Assembly (NCBI RefSeq): GCF_002209355.2
Contig: NZ_CP106855.1
Span: 1,488,001-1,552,000 of the forward strand
Length of the DNA stretch: 64,000 nt
Reading direction: 5' to 3'
DNA from: Bdellovibrio sp. SKB1291214
GTDB lineage: Bacteria; Bdellovibrionota; Bdellovibrionia; Bdellovibrionales; Bdellovibrionaceae
In this document: positions 45,552 through 54,752 of the stretch, piece by piece
Position numbering within the stretch: position 1 is the first letter of the stretch
How the letters are laid out: each line of letters begins with the position of its first letter
Notes under the pieces: generated by a model
The model's database searches: none
Told to the model about the DNA's origin: nothing
The model's input: the letters and a program-made list of their open reading frames with translations, nothing else
Translations under genes and position numbers: made by a program

Positions 45552-47204
45552 ATGAAGAAGGCACTTATTGCAGTGGCTATTCTTTTCTCGGCACAGGCGC
45601 ATGCTCTTGTCGACATGAAGAATGCCAACTATTCCAATACGTGGATCGATATGGACGTACCAGGTACCGGGTACGATCTAAAAATTATCAGAACTTACAA
45701 TAGCCGTTCACTTTTTAACGGAATGTTTGGTTTCGGATGGTGTTCTGATTTCGAAACCAGCATGGAAGTTAATGGTGAAGGTAATATCAAAGTTAAAGAG
45801 TGCGGCGGCGGCATGGAGATCACATTCTCTCCTCGCGAAGTAACTCGTAAAGACGTTGATAACACGATTAATGCGATCATCGGTAAGATGAAAGCAGAAA
45901 AAAAGGTCGGCGTTACAGATTCGTACCTTACTTCTCTTAAATCTCAATTGCTTGAAGACGACAACGCACGTGCCGAATTCGCCAGAAAATATGGCATTAA
46001 CGTCGCTGTTAAAGAAGGCACTAAGTTTTTTGCAAACGGTCGAGAAGTCGAGAACTTCACCTTTAATAAAACTTACTACACTCGTACGCTTCCAGATGGA
46101 AGTTCTCAGCGCTTTAGCCCCCAAGGAAAACTGACTCATATCTATGACAAGAACGGTAACTTCTTGAAATTTGAATATGATAAAGACCTTGTTGCTAAGA
46201 TCGAAGACAACAATGGTCGTCGTTTGGCTTTCAAATACTACCAAAATAAAAAAGTAAAACAAATCACGGGTCCGAACGGTTTAAACGTAGATTATAAATT
46301 TGCGAACCTTGACGACTTGGCTTCCGTTAAGAATGCTTGGCAAAAAACTTATTCTTACGAATACGATGACCTGCACAATCTGACAAAGGCTTCTTGGCCC
46401 GATAAGACTTTTGTTGCAGTTAAGTATGATAAAAAGAACGACTGGGTCACTTCATTCACTGACCGTGATAAATGTACAGAGTCTTATAAATACGAATTCT
46501 CGCAAAGCGAGCCGCAAAACCACTATTGGTCTACGGTTAAAAAAGTTTGTGGCAAAGAAACTGTTGCGGATAATAAGTACGAGTTCTGGCACAAACAACG
46601 CGCTGACGGTCAAATGTTCCTTCAACGTGTAATGACGACGGTAAACGGCAACGTAACTGACATCAGCTATCACGAGCTTTTCGGTAAGCCGACAAGCATT
46701 CGCAGAAATGCGGAACGCATCTCTTACGAATACTATGCTGATGGTTTGGTAAAAGTTAAAGCGACACCGGCCACTCGTATGGCCTTTGAATATGATCCAT
46801 CGATTAAGAAAGTAAGCCAAGTTTCCACGACGTTCTTTAACCAAAAAGGTCAAAAGGTAACGGCGAAAGCAACTCAGTTTAAATACGATGGCAAGGGCAA
46901 CCTTAATTTCGCACAGAACTCTGATGGTCAAAAGATCTCTATGACCTATGATAATCGTGGAAGAATTGCCACGATCACTGATCAAGCGAAAAAAGTTGTT
47001 AAAATCGAGTACGAAGAACGCTATGGTAAGCCCGCGATCGTGACTCGTCCTGGTTTGGGCACTATTCAGGTTTCTTACAAAACTAATGGTGAAATCAACA
47101 AGGTAGATTCAAAAGAAGGTCCTTCGGTGGCAATGCAAGTGGCCTCCACATTCAATAACTTGCTCGACATTATCGCGCCTGCAACTGCAGAGCTATATCT
47201 CTAA
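45552..47204 (+). CDS. Secreted YD/Rhs-repeat protein, Bd0109-like by position
   Basis: This 550-residue protein has a signal peptide ending AHA (about residue 19). The N-terminal RTYNSRSLFNGMFGFGWCSDF matches the start domain of Rhs/YD wall-associated proteins. Repeats such as YDKNGNFLKFEYDKDLVAKI, YEYDDLHNLTKASWPD, YDGKGNLNFAQNSDGQ and YDNRGRIATITDQ follow. No toxin-type C-terminal domain is present; it ends shortly after the repeats. Its location between tadB and a tiny secreted protein matches bd0109 of the hit locus. A role in sensing or gating pilus retraction has been proposed for those proteins. Confidence 0.8.
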   Translation: MKKALIAVAILFSAQAHALVDMKNANYSNTWIDMDVPGTGYDLKIIRTYNSRSLFNGMFGFGWCSDFETSMEVNGEGNIKVKECGGGMEITFSPREVTRKDVDNTINAIIGKMKAEKKVGVTDSYLTSLKSQLLEDDNARAEFARKYGINVAVKEGTKFFANGREVENFTFNKTYYTRTLPDGSSQRFSPQGKLTHIYDKNGNFLKFEYDKDLVAKIEDNNGRRLAFKYYQNKKVKQITGPNGLNVDYKFANLDDLASVKNAWQKTYSYEYDDLHNLTKASWPDKTFVAVKYDKKNDWVTSFTDRDKCTESYKYEFSQSEPQNHYWSTVKKVCGKETVADNKYEFWHKQRADGQMFLQRVMTTVNGNVTDISYHELFGKPTSIRRNAERISYEYYADGLVKVKATPATRMAFEYDPSIKKVSQVSTTFFNQKGQKVTAKATQFKYDGKGNLNFAQNSDGQKISMTYDNRGRIATITDQAKKVVKIEYEERYGKPAIVTRPGLGTIQVSYKTNGEINKVDSKEGPSVAMQVASTFNNLLDIIAPATAELYL

Positions 47205-47212
47205 GGAGAGAT
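47197..47212 (+). promoter_or_regulatory. Hairpin holding the ribosome binding site of the hit-like gene
   Basis: ATCTCT-AAGG-AGAGAT is a perfect six-base stem. The AAGGAG Shine-Dalgarno sequence forms the loop and the right arm. It lies five bases after the stop-proximal codons of the YD-protein gene and would need opening for translation of the 47217 gene. Confidence 0.5.
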
Positions 47213-47216
47213 CGTT

Positions 47217-47498
47217 ATGAAGAATATCTTGTTATTGGCAGTAATTGCACTGATCGGAACTGCGGCTCACGCACAAAGCGCACCGGGCGCTGCCAGCGAT
47301 GCAAAGAACGACCAAGAGGCTCGCACTACTCAGTCTGAAACGACTGGCAGAGCGGTTGAAATCGGATGCCCTGGGGGCGGATGCCTTAAGCATTTGTCAG
47401 AGGCCGGAATCTTAGACAAAACCGCAGCTCAGCCTAGATCTGGTGGCAGTGGCAGCTCAGGCTCCGAAACTTCACAAGGACAAGGCGGCGCTCAATAA
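47217..47498 (+). CDS. Small secreted hit-locus-like protein (Bd0108 position)
   Basis: This 93-residue protein has a signal peptide ending AHA (about residue 19) and a mature part rich in Gly, Ser, Gln and Ala, probably disordered. It contains a Cys pair (GCPGGGCLKH) and the motif AGILDKTAAQ. It sits 12 bases after the YD-repeat gene, as bd0108 sits next to bd0109 in B. bacteriovorus, where loss-of-function changes allow prey-independent growth. Sequence similarity to Bd0108 could not be tested here; the call rests on position, size and composition. Its ribosome binding site is in a hairpin. Confidence 0.7.
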   Translation: MKNILLLAVIALIGTAAHAQSAPGAASDAKNDQEARTTQSETTGRAVEIGCPGGGCLKHLSEAGILDKTAAQPRSGGSGSSGSETSQGQGGAQ

Positions 47499-47531
47499 GC
47501 TGCTGTTAACTTCCTAAACAACGGAAGCGCG

Positions 47532-47563
47532 CAAAAAGGCTCTCTGCACAGAGGGCCTTTTTT
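47532..47563 (+). terminator. Rho-independent terminator after the pilus/hit cluster
   Basis: AAAAAGGC pairs with GCCTTTTT around an imperfect inner stem (CTCT.../...AGAG) and the right arm runs into Ts. Confidence 0.75.
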
Positions 47564-47654
47564 ATTTTGCGCCCCTAACCCATAAACCCTTGATATCACA
47601 AAGCTTCCATATCACTTCGAAACAGCCTTTCTGGCATACCCACTGCAATAGTTC

Positions 47655-47682
47655 CTTTTGAAGTTTTATTTCACTTCAAAGG
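47655..47682 (+). promoter_or_regulatory. Hairpin covering the ribosome binding site of the 47692 gene
   Basis: TTTGAAGT (47657-47664) pairs with ACTTCAAA (47673-47680), and one U-G and one C-G pair extend the stem to 47655/47682. The last paired bases are the first two G of the GGAG ribosome binding site. Confidence 0.5.
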
Positions 47683-47691
47683 AGAGTTTAT

Positions 47692-47889
47692 ATGAAAGCT
47701 ATTAAAATCATGATGGTGGTTGCTATTGCGGCAACAGCTTCTATTTCTTCCGCAGGAACGCCGGGCTCTACAGCGTGCAACGCTCGCAAGAATGTCGGTA
47801 TCCTTGATAATACATCTGCAGGTCATACAGCCGCTGCTAAAGCACCAGCTCCTTCTACCGCTGTTAAAGCCAACAAAGGTGCGAACTAA
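47692..47889 (+). CDS. 65-residue secreted peptide related to the hit-like protein
   Basis: It has a signal peptide (about residues 1-21, ending SSA) and then a 44-residue mature part, GTPGSTACNARKNVGILDNT in its first 20 residues, followed by an Ala/Pro/Lys tail. The stretch C-x6-GILDNTSA matches C-x7-GILDKTAA of the protein at 47217. The single Cys could form a dimer or bind a partner. AAAGGAG precedes the ATG and is partly hidden in a hairpin. No family is recognised. Confidence 0.75.
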   Translation: MKAIKIMMVVAIAATASISSAGTPGSTACNARKNVGILDNTSAGHTAAAKAPAPSTAVKANKGAN

Positions 47890-47899
47890 TATATATGTT

Positions 47900-47966
47900 T
47901 AAATCCCTTTTGGAGTGAGTGGCCTGCCTCCCCCCTGGGTCGCTCGCTCTTCTTTTCTGGGATTTA
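47900..47966 (+). ncRNA. Strong extended RNA hairpin between two small secreted-peptide genes
   Basis: Outer arms TAAATCCC (47900-47907) and GGGATTTA (47959-47966) enclose an internal loop. An inner stem pairs 47913-47924 with 47938-47949 over 12 positions, with three U-G/G-U pairs, around a C-rich loop. The wobble pairs only work as RNA read from the plus strand. There is no T-run, so it is not a standard terminator. It could be a small RNA, a 3' UTR stabiliser or a regulatory hairpin. Confidence 0.5.
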
Positions 47967-48022
47967 GCTCTGTTCAGTCCCTTGTCAGTAGTGAGCGCAA
48001 AAAGGCGCCGTTTGGCACTCGT

Positions 48023-48131
48023 GTCTCATTGTGAGATTTGGATTTTGTAAGTAGTTGATTCTTCGAGACTGAATTCTCAGTCTGATTCATCTTCTTTGGC
48101 ATGTTGGATGCATTAGAGGTAAGTATCCAAC
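48023..48131 (+). promoter_or_regulatory. 5' region with three inverted repeats before the 57-residue peptide gene
   Basis: In order: TCTCATTGTGAGA (48025-48037), a palindrome like others in the window; AGACTGA/TCAGTCT (48066-48083); and GTTGGAT/ATCCAAC (48103-48131), a hairpin eight bases before the ribosome binding site. No clear sigma-28 or sigma-70 box is seen. Confidence 0.35.
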
Positions 48132-48147
48132 GCACAAAGGAGTTCAC

Positions 48148-48321
48148 ATGAAAGCAATCATCGCAGCAGCAGTAATCTTCGCAGTATCTTCTACATCTTT
48201 CGCAGCAACTGGTTCTTGCGGTTCACGCTCTTCTGGTTCTCTTTTCAAAAAAACAGCTGCAACAACTTCAAACATCGTTGCAACTACAAAACAAGTTACA
48301 GCTACAAAAGCAGTTCGCTAA
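48148..48321 (+). CDS. 57-residue secreted peptide, third member of the small-peptide set
   Basis: This short frame has a signal peptide (MKAIIAAAVIFAVSSTSFAA) and a mature part beginning TGSCGSRSSGSLFKKTAATT, then Thr/Lys/Val rich to the end. C-x5-GSLFKKTAA aligns with C-x7-GILDKTAA and C-x6-GILDNTSA of the two upstream peptides. GGAG lies five bases before the ATG. It is too short for most gene callers. Its stop abuts the stop of the minus-strand gene. Confidence 0.72.
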   Translation: MKAIIAAAVIFAVSSTSFAATGSCGSRSSGSLFKKTAATTSNIVATTKQVTATKAVR

Positions 48322-48582
48322 TTAACGAATAGCCTTTTCGTGAGAGCCTTCTTGGAAACCATCAACTGTACTTACTACGCCGTCTTTTACATGCACTGTT
48401 AAGTTCTTTAACGCCATGGCGCCACCTGCCGCAGCACTTTGAATATACTGAGACACTGTTGATCTCTGTAACCAACGAAATGAATACGATTCAATTGTCG
48501 TCCCACCGACTTTAACTTGAGCAAGCACAATTAAAACCATCGTGAAAGCCAATGTCTTTAATACAAATTTAAGTTCTTCCAT
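48322..48582 (-). CDS. Small membrane or secreted protein next to a CheY-like gene
   Basis: This 86-residue protein has one hydrophobic segment (about residues 6-24) and a mature part VGGTTIESYSFRWLQRSTVS with no known family. It overlaps the upstream receiver gene by 14 bases, so it is cotranscribed and possibly translationally coupled. Function unknown. Confidence 0.65.
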   Translation of the reverse strand: MEELKFVLKTLAFTMVLIVLAQVKVGGTTIESYSFRWLQRSTVSQYIQSAAAGGAMALKNLTVHVKDGVVSTVDGFQEGSHEKAIR

Positions 48583-48961
48583 GCGAAGATTCCCCCAGTT
48601 GCGATAACACTTTTGAAACGACCATTAGTAAATTGTCTTTAGTGAATGGCTTAGTGATGTACGCATCAAAGCCAGCCTCGTGCGCCTTTTCAATCATGGC
48701 GTCATTATCGATTGTCGAGCATCCAACAATTTTTATATCAGGATGAGATTCTTTGATCGCGCGAGCCGCTTCTAAACCATTGCGGTTGGGCATCACCATA
48801 TCCAGAAAAACTAAATCGGGCAGAACAGAATCGACTAAACGAATTCCGTCATTTCCATTTTCTGCTTCGCCGACGCAAATATGGCCAGCGTTACTCATAA
48901 TATTTTTTATAAGCTCGCGCAGAAAGGCCGCATCATCGATAACTGTAAAACGTATCTTCAT
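48569..48961 (-). CDS. CheY-like single-domain response regulator
   Basis: This 130-residue receiver has acidic pair VIDDAAFL, phosphoacceptor Asp in DLVFLDMVMPNRNG (about residue 54), switch Ser in VGCSTID and Lys in YITKPFTK. No output domain is present. It likely relays phosphate in chemotaxis or another phosphorelay; no histidine kinase is nearby. Confidence 0.9.
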   Translation of the reverse strand: MKIRFTVIDDAAFLRELIKNIMSNAGHICVGEAENGNDGIRLVDSVLPDLVFLDMVMPNRNGLEAARAIKESHPDIKIVGCSTIDNDAMIEKAHEAGFDAYITKPFTKDNLLMVVSKVLSQLGESSHGRT

Positions 48962-49003
48962 GGCCTCAGTATAGAAGCCACGCAGCCTTTTGATGAGAGG
49001 ATT

Positions 49004-50125
49004 TTAGTGGCCCCAACGATAGCCTAGGGAGAACAGGTATAAAGAATTTGTCACACCCACGTTTTTGGGTGTTGCGCCTGTACTTGGGTCTGGTTGCGTG
49101 GCTGCTCCATCCAACATATTGCGTTCAGCGGAAGCTTCAAGTCCCCACAACAACTGGCTTGATCGGGACAAACGCCATTCACCACCAAACTCAATACCTA
49201 AGCGAGAGTTTTCATCCACAGATCCAGAATTCACACCCGTGCTCGTTGTAGATTCGGAATGCTGTAACCGTGGGAACAAGCTGCCACCGATCACCCAGGC
49301 GTAATCAACGGATGATGGCAAGCGCGCCTTCAAACCAAGACCGAAACCTGATGTACTGAGGCGCATACGGTTTTCTGCGTCCGTCGGTGGATTCATTTTA
49401 TTATCACTATACAAAAGCGAAAATTCTAACGAGTTAGATTTGCGAGAGTTTCCAAAATATCTACGGAAATTCAAACCCACGTCCAGAAACTCATAACGAG
49501 CGGGCACTCTGGATTTATCAGCATCCATAGCATCAAGATCAGCTGCCATTGAAAACATAAACTTACCACTGACACCAATAAGCGGCGTTAACCAGATATT
49601 GGCTTTGAAGCGAAGGGCATCGTAATAACTTTGATATTCACGAAATGAGTAATTTGCTTTCGACTCATTGTACACAGCGACCGGGGAAACTTCGATCTCC
49701 AAGCGATTATTACGGATGTCATCTGGATGAATTGTTTCAGCATAGTAGTCGTAAATTTTGTCAGCTTTGTTGGTGAACAAGGCCTCAGCCTGAGCTCCGA
49801 TAGTTGGTTCTGCCGGTTCAGGTGTAACTGCAGGAGTTGTTGCAGCCGGTACCGCAGTCGTCGTTGATACCACTACTGCCGTAGCAGTTGTAGACGCACC
49901 AGGGGTCGGCGCCACCGCTGCTGACTCTGTTGCCTCGACCTTTTTTGGGGGAAGCTCGGTCGCTTGCGCGGGATTACGCTTTAGCTTTGTTTTCGCTGGT
50001 GCAACAGTCTCTTTGCGAACTTCATAACGTCCAGAAGAAAAACCCTCCAGACTAGACTGCGCGTAAGCAGTTGAAGTTAATAATGCGAAAGCGATCGTCA
50101 CCAAAAATTGATTATGTATATTCAT
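49004..50125 (-). CDS. Outer-membrane beta-barrel protein with low-complexity N-terminus
   Basis: This 373-residue protein has a signal peptide ending AYA (about residue 23). A Thr/Ala/Val/Pro-rich linker runs from about 40 to 120, then a barrel-like C-terminal region of alternating strands (NRLEIEVSPVAVYNESKANY, LRFKANIWLTPLIGVSGKFM) ends YLFSLGYRWGH. I recognise no named family. The longer frame from 50164 lacks a signal peptide at its very start, so ATG 50125 is preferred. It is divergent from another barrel gene at 50202. Confidence 0.75.
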   Translation of the reverse strand: MNIHNQFLVTIAFALLTSTAYAQSSLEGFSSGRYEVRKETVAPAKTKLKRNPAQATELPPKKVEATESAAVAPTPGASTTATAVVVSTTTAVPAATTPAVTPEPAEPTIGAQAEALFTNKADKIYDYYAETIHPDDIRNNRLEIEVSPVAVYNESKANYSFREYQSYYDALRFKANIWLTPLIGVSGKFMFSMAADLDAMDADKSRVPARYEFLDVGLNFRRYFGNSRKSNSLEFSLLYSDNKMNPPTDAENRMRLSTSGFGLGLKARLPSSVDYAWVIGGSLFPRLQHSESTTSTGVNSGSVDENSRLGIEFGGEWRLSRSSQLLWGLEASAERNMLDGAATQPDPSTGATPKNVGVTNSLYLFSLGYRWGH

Positions 50126-50201
50126 AAAAATTATTTCGGCAACGGTCCGAATTACTTGACCCAAAATTGACGACTTTTCATTCGACGTGCAGAATTAAAA
50201 T

Positions 50202-51764
50202 ATGAAAATAAAAATGCTCATCAGCACCGTTGTTTTTGCATTTACTCTTAAGACGTTTGCCCAGAATGCGTATGTCAGTCCAGTCGACCAAGACCTCGCA
50301 ATTAAGTCGATCGTACTGGTTCCAACTACTGATAACTTAGGCGGCATTTATGCGAAACCTGTGGAAGAGCAGATTCGTGCTTTGCTTAATCAAGACAAAC
50401 AGTGGTCGTTGGTGAATTATCCAAAGAATCTGGAAATCAAATCTGAACTGCTTGATGAAAATCCGACTGACGTACAAAAAGTTTTGCAAACAGCCAAATC
50501 AGATGCAGCCATCACTTCTAAAATTATTCGTGGCCCTCGTGGTATATCGATGACTATGACCTTGTTCGTGGGCCGCGAAGGATTTCCACTGATGCAAGAA
50601 ACTTTAGTCGACTACAAAGGTTTTGATACAGCAGATATCAAAACTCAGGCCAGCATCATGTTCCAAAATCTGAAGAACAGAATGCCCTTCCGTGCGGTTA
50701 TCATGAGCCGTCGAGGACAACAAGTCACTTTGAACTTGGGTAGTAACTACGGCTTAAAGCCTGACAGTCGTGTTTCGATCGTACAAATTATCAAGGTGAA
50801 CCGTCATCCAAAACTTAAGATTCTTGTAAGCACAGAAAAAGAAGTTTTAGGACGTGTTAAACTTTTCAAAGTCGAACCTTATCTAAGCTTCGGTTACATC
50901 GAACTTGAAAAAGAACCAGGCGTTATAACCGTGGGCTCAAAGGTTATGCCTGATGAATTCGTTAAGTACGCTACACCAATCACCACTCCATCTGGAAAAG
51001 TCCTAACTGACATCACGACTCGTCCTGATAAAGACGTGGCCTTTGGTGACGACCCTAAAGAGTGGGCACCTGAGCCCGCTCCCCAATATGGAAAAATTGA
51101 AGTGTTGGCCGGTTTCTCGTCCTATTCTCAGAATGTAAAATTGAAAACCCCGACGGAACAGTCGATCTCAGGAAATGCAAATCTGGCTCCGAATCTTTTG
51201 ATACGCGGTGAAATGTGGATAAATCCAGAATGGTATCTGGCATTAACACTTCGCCAATCTGTGTTTTCAATTAATAACACTTACTCATCGCCTGGTTCGT
51301 TAAACACTTCGATGTCACAGTATTCTGTTCAGGGTGGTTACAACTTCCTTTTATCGAATGATTTCTTTGGTCCAAAAATTCAACTAAGCGGTGGTTACCA
51401 AGATACGAATTTTAAAATTGACGACAGCACTCCTGTGGCTTTCACATCCAACAAATACGGTGGTTTGATGTTAAGCCTTGGAGGCTCTTTTCCTCTAGGA
51501 CCCGAGGTTCCAATGGAGCTTGGCGGCCGATTTGATCTGTTCATGAATCCTAAAATGAGCGAAAGCCCGGGATCGGGTGCGGGCAATAAAAGCACAATCA
51601 ATAGTTTCAGCTTTTACGGAACATATCGCTTAAGAACAAAGTTCGCGATCAAAGGGGAACTGCTCTTTGAAAACTTCCAGTCCGATTACAATGATGGCGG
51701 TGACAGAAGCACCGTCAGCCACAAAATGACAACCCTAATGGGCGGAATCCAGTATCTGTTCTAA
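50202..51764 (+). CDS. Outer-membrane protein: periplasmic N-domain plus C-terminal barrel
   Basis: This 520-residue protein has a signal peptide ending TFA (about residue 20). Residues about 25-270 look like a soluble periplasmic domain, including AIKSIVLVPTTDNLGGIYAK and a GRVKLFKVEPYLSFGYIELE segment. The final 220 residues have alternating barrel strands and end GGIQYLF with the C-terminal Phe that BAM recognises. No family is recognised with confidence. It lies divergent from the 50125 gene. Confidence 0.75.
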   Translation: MKIKMLISTVVFAFTLKTFAQNAYVSPVDQDLAIKSIVLVPTTDNLGGIYAKPVEEQIRALLNQDKQWSLVNYPKNLEIKSELLDENPTDVQKVLQTAKSDAAITSKIIRGPRGISMTMTLFVGREGFPLMQETLVDYKGFDTADIKTQASIMFQNLKNRMPFRAVIMSRRGQQVTLNLGSNYGLKPDSRVSIVQIIKVNRHPKLKILVSTEKEVLGRVKLFKVEPYLSFGYIELEKEPGVITVGSKVMPDEFVKYATPITTPSGKVLTDITTRPDKDVAFGDDPKEWAPEPAPQYGKIEVLAGFSSYSQNVKLKTPTEQSISGNANLAPNLLIRGEMWINPEWYLALTLRQSVFSINNTYSSPGSLNTSMSQYSVQGGYNFLLSNDFFGPKIQLSGGYQDTNFKIDDSTPVAFTSNKYGGLMLSLGGSFPLGPEVPMELGGRFDLFMNPKMSESPGSGAGNKSTINSFSFYGTYRLRTKFAIKGELLFENFQSDYNDGGDRSTVSHKMTTLMGGIQYLF

Positions 51765-51803
51765 ATAGGTACCTGATGCCTGTTCCTTCAATCAACGCAT
51801 AAA

Positions 51804-51836
51804 AAAAGCCTGAGTCGTTAAACTCAGGCTTTTTAA
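51804..51836. terminator. Bidirectional terminator between the 50202 gene and groEL
   Basis: AAAGCCTGAGT and ACTCAGGCTTT pair over eleven bases with a six-base loop, with A-runs before and T-runs after, so both converging transcripts can end here. Confidence 0.85.
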
Positions 51837-51867
51837 TTTTTTGGGAAAGCTAACGTAAGCCTTAGGC

Positions 51868-53544
<1,677 letters not shown>

Positions 53545-53847
53545 TTAATTGAAAACACCAAGGATGTCTTCTTCACGCATCATCAAGTATTCTGCGCCTT
53601 CAAGTTTCAATTCAGTACCTGCGTATTTGCTGAAAAGAACTTTGTCGCCAACTTTAACTTCAAGAGGCAAGATTTTGCCATCTTCAGTTACACGACCTTT
53701 ACCAGTCGCGATGATTTCACCTTTTTGTGGTTTTTCTTTTGCTGTATCAGGAATGAAAAGACCGCCAGCGGTTTTTTCCTCTTCCGCCATTCTGCGAACA
53801 AGAATTCTGTCGTGAAGTGGGCGAACGCCAATTTCGTTCTTAGCCAT
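53545..53847 (-). CDS. groES: Co-chaperonin GroES
   Basis: This 100-residue co-chaperonin has [22 protein letters not shown] with the mobile loop [18 protein letters not shown], and the roof-loop and C-terminal strands [13 protein letters not shown]. It caps GroEL. GGAGG precedes the ATG. No CIRCE operator is visible upstream; a sigma-70-like promoter is. Confidence 0.97.
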   Translation of the reverse strand: MAKNEIGVRPLHDRILVRRMAEEEKTAGGLFIPDTAKEKPQKGEIIATGKGRVTEDGKILPLEVKVGDKVLFSKYAGTELKLEGAEYLMMREEDILGVFN

Positions 53848-53899
53848 TATAATTCCTCCGGTTATTAGAACTTTTTCAGTTTAAAATAATTGATGGAGG

Positions 53900-53928
53900 T
53901 AATATGAACCTGCCCTCGAAAGAGTCAA
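53900..53928 (-). promoter_or_regulatory. Probable sigma-70 promoter of groESL
   Basis: On the minus strand TTGACT (-35, 53928-53923) is followed 17 bases later by TATTAC (-10, 53905-53900), giving a leader of about 45 bases. The nearby TTTGAAA further upstream is a partial heat-shock-sigma -35. No CIRCE or other known heat-shock operator was seen. Confidence 0.45.
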
Positions 53929-54040
53929 GGTCAGGTGTTTCAAAATTTTTTGTGGGTTTTTGCGAAAGTCAGAAGCTTTCAAAGCTTAACGCGCTTGGCA
54001 ATGCCAAACGGTCTTATAAATCAGGGGTTAAAAAGAGAGC

Positions 54041-54634
54041 TTAGCGACTGGCTTCCTTGGTCGTGTTCGTAGCACTTGCCGGAAGGTCTGACGCGGCTGC
54101 CCCAAATACGGAGTTCGCATAGGCATTCATAAGTTCAGCCACTTCCTCTGGAGACAACTTACCCGCCACTTCCTTGAACGCAGCTTTCTTATCTGGAACT
54201 TTAGTCAAATAGCCCGCGAAATAGTCGGTAACAGACAAGTCCTTAGCAACTTCCAGATCATATTGTTCTTCGCGCAGCTGTTTTTCCATTTTTTCGACCG
54301 AGAAGTCCTGAGAGGCTACGGCTTCCACCGTGTTTTTACTGCGAGGCAAATTTGGATCCATACCAGCAGCACGGCGACTCAATTTTTTGGTTTCGATTTG
54401 AGTTTTTAGATACGTCACTTTCAATTGAGCCGTGCCCACCATCTCTGATTTCCACTCGCGATAGCTTTTAAAACGGGGAGCCTGAGGTACGGGACCTGGC
54501 GCTTGAGTCGTTACCACAGTAGTGCGCACAAATTGTGTGATTGTTGTTTTCGATGAGGATGCCGCCTGCGCAGAAAAAGCTGTCGCAGTCATACAGAATA
54601 CGGCCACCAAAGAGAGGTGTTTAATCGGGCTCAT
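54041..54634 (-). CDS. Secreted helical protein of unknown function
   Basis: This 197-residue protein has a signal peptide ending AQA (about residue 25). The mature part is helical and charged (VEKMEKQLREEQYDLEVAKD, LSPEEVAELMNAYANSVFGA). No family is recognised. ATG 54634 has GGAGG four bases upstream and is preferred to the start at 54655. Confidence 0.75.
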   Translation of the reverse strand: MSPIKHLSLVAVFCMTATAFSAQAASSSKTTITQFVRTTVVTTQAPGPVPQAPRFKSYREWKSEMVGTAQLKVTYLKTQIETKKLSRRAAGMDPNLPRSKNTVEAVASQDFSVEKMEKQLREEQYDLEVAKDLSVTDYFAGYLTKVPDKKAAFKEVAGKLSPEEVAELMNAYANSVFGAAASDLPASATNTTKEASR

Positions 54635-54752
54635 CGATCCTCCAAGTTCCAACAAACGTGATCAGGTTCCAGGAATACAATGTTTATGCCCAGCGTTAAT
54701 ATGAACTATAAGCAATATATGAGATTTGGTGGGGTTTCGGGGCCTATTTGTG

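Noticed and set aside
45552-47204. Polymorphic toxin (Rhs effector) interpretation
   Set aside because: No variable toxin domain, no immunity gene and no PAAR or VgrG neighbours.
47692-48321. Tandem duplication of one peptide gene
   Set aside because: The three small peptides share only a short motif and signal peptides; nucleotide sequence is not obviously repeated, so recent duplication is not supported.
51768-51785. GGTACC-containing sequence near the groEL terminator, loosely like the REPIN arm
   Set aside because: It shares only fragments with the 22720 arm and has no inverted partner.
53848-54040. CIRCE/HrcA operator before groES
   Set aside because: The TTAGCACTC-N9-GAGTGCTAA pattern is absent.
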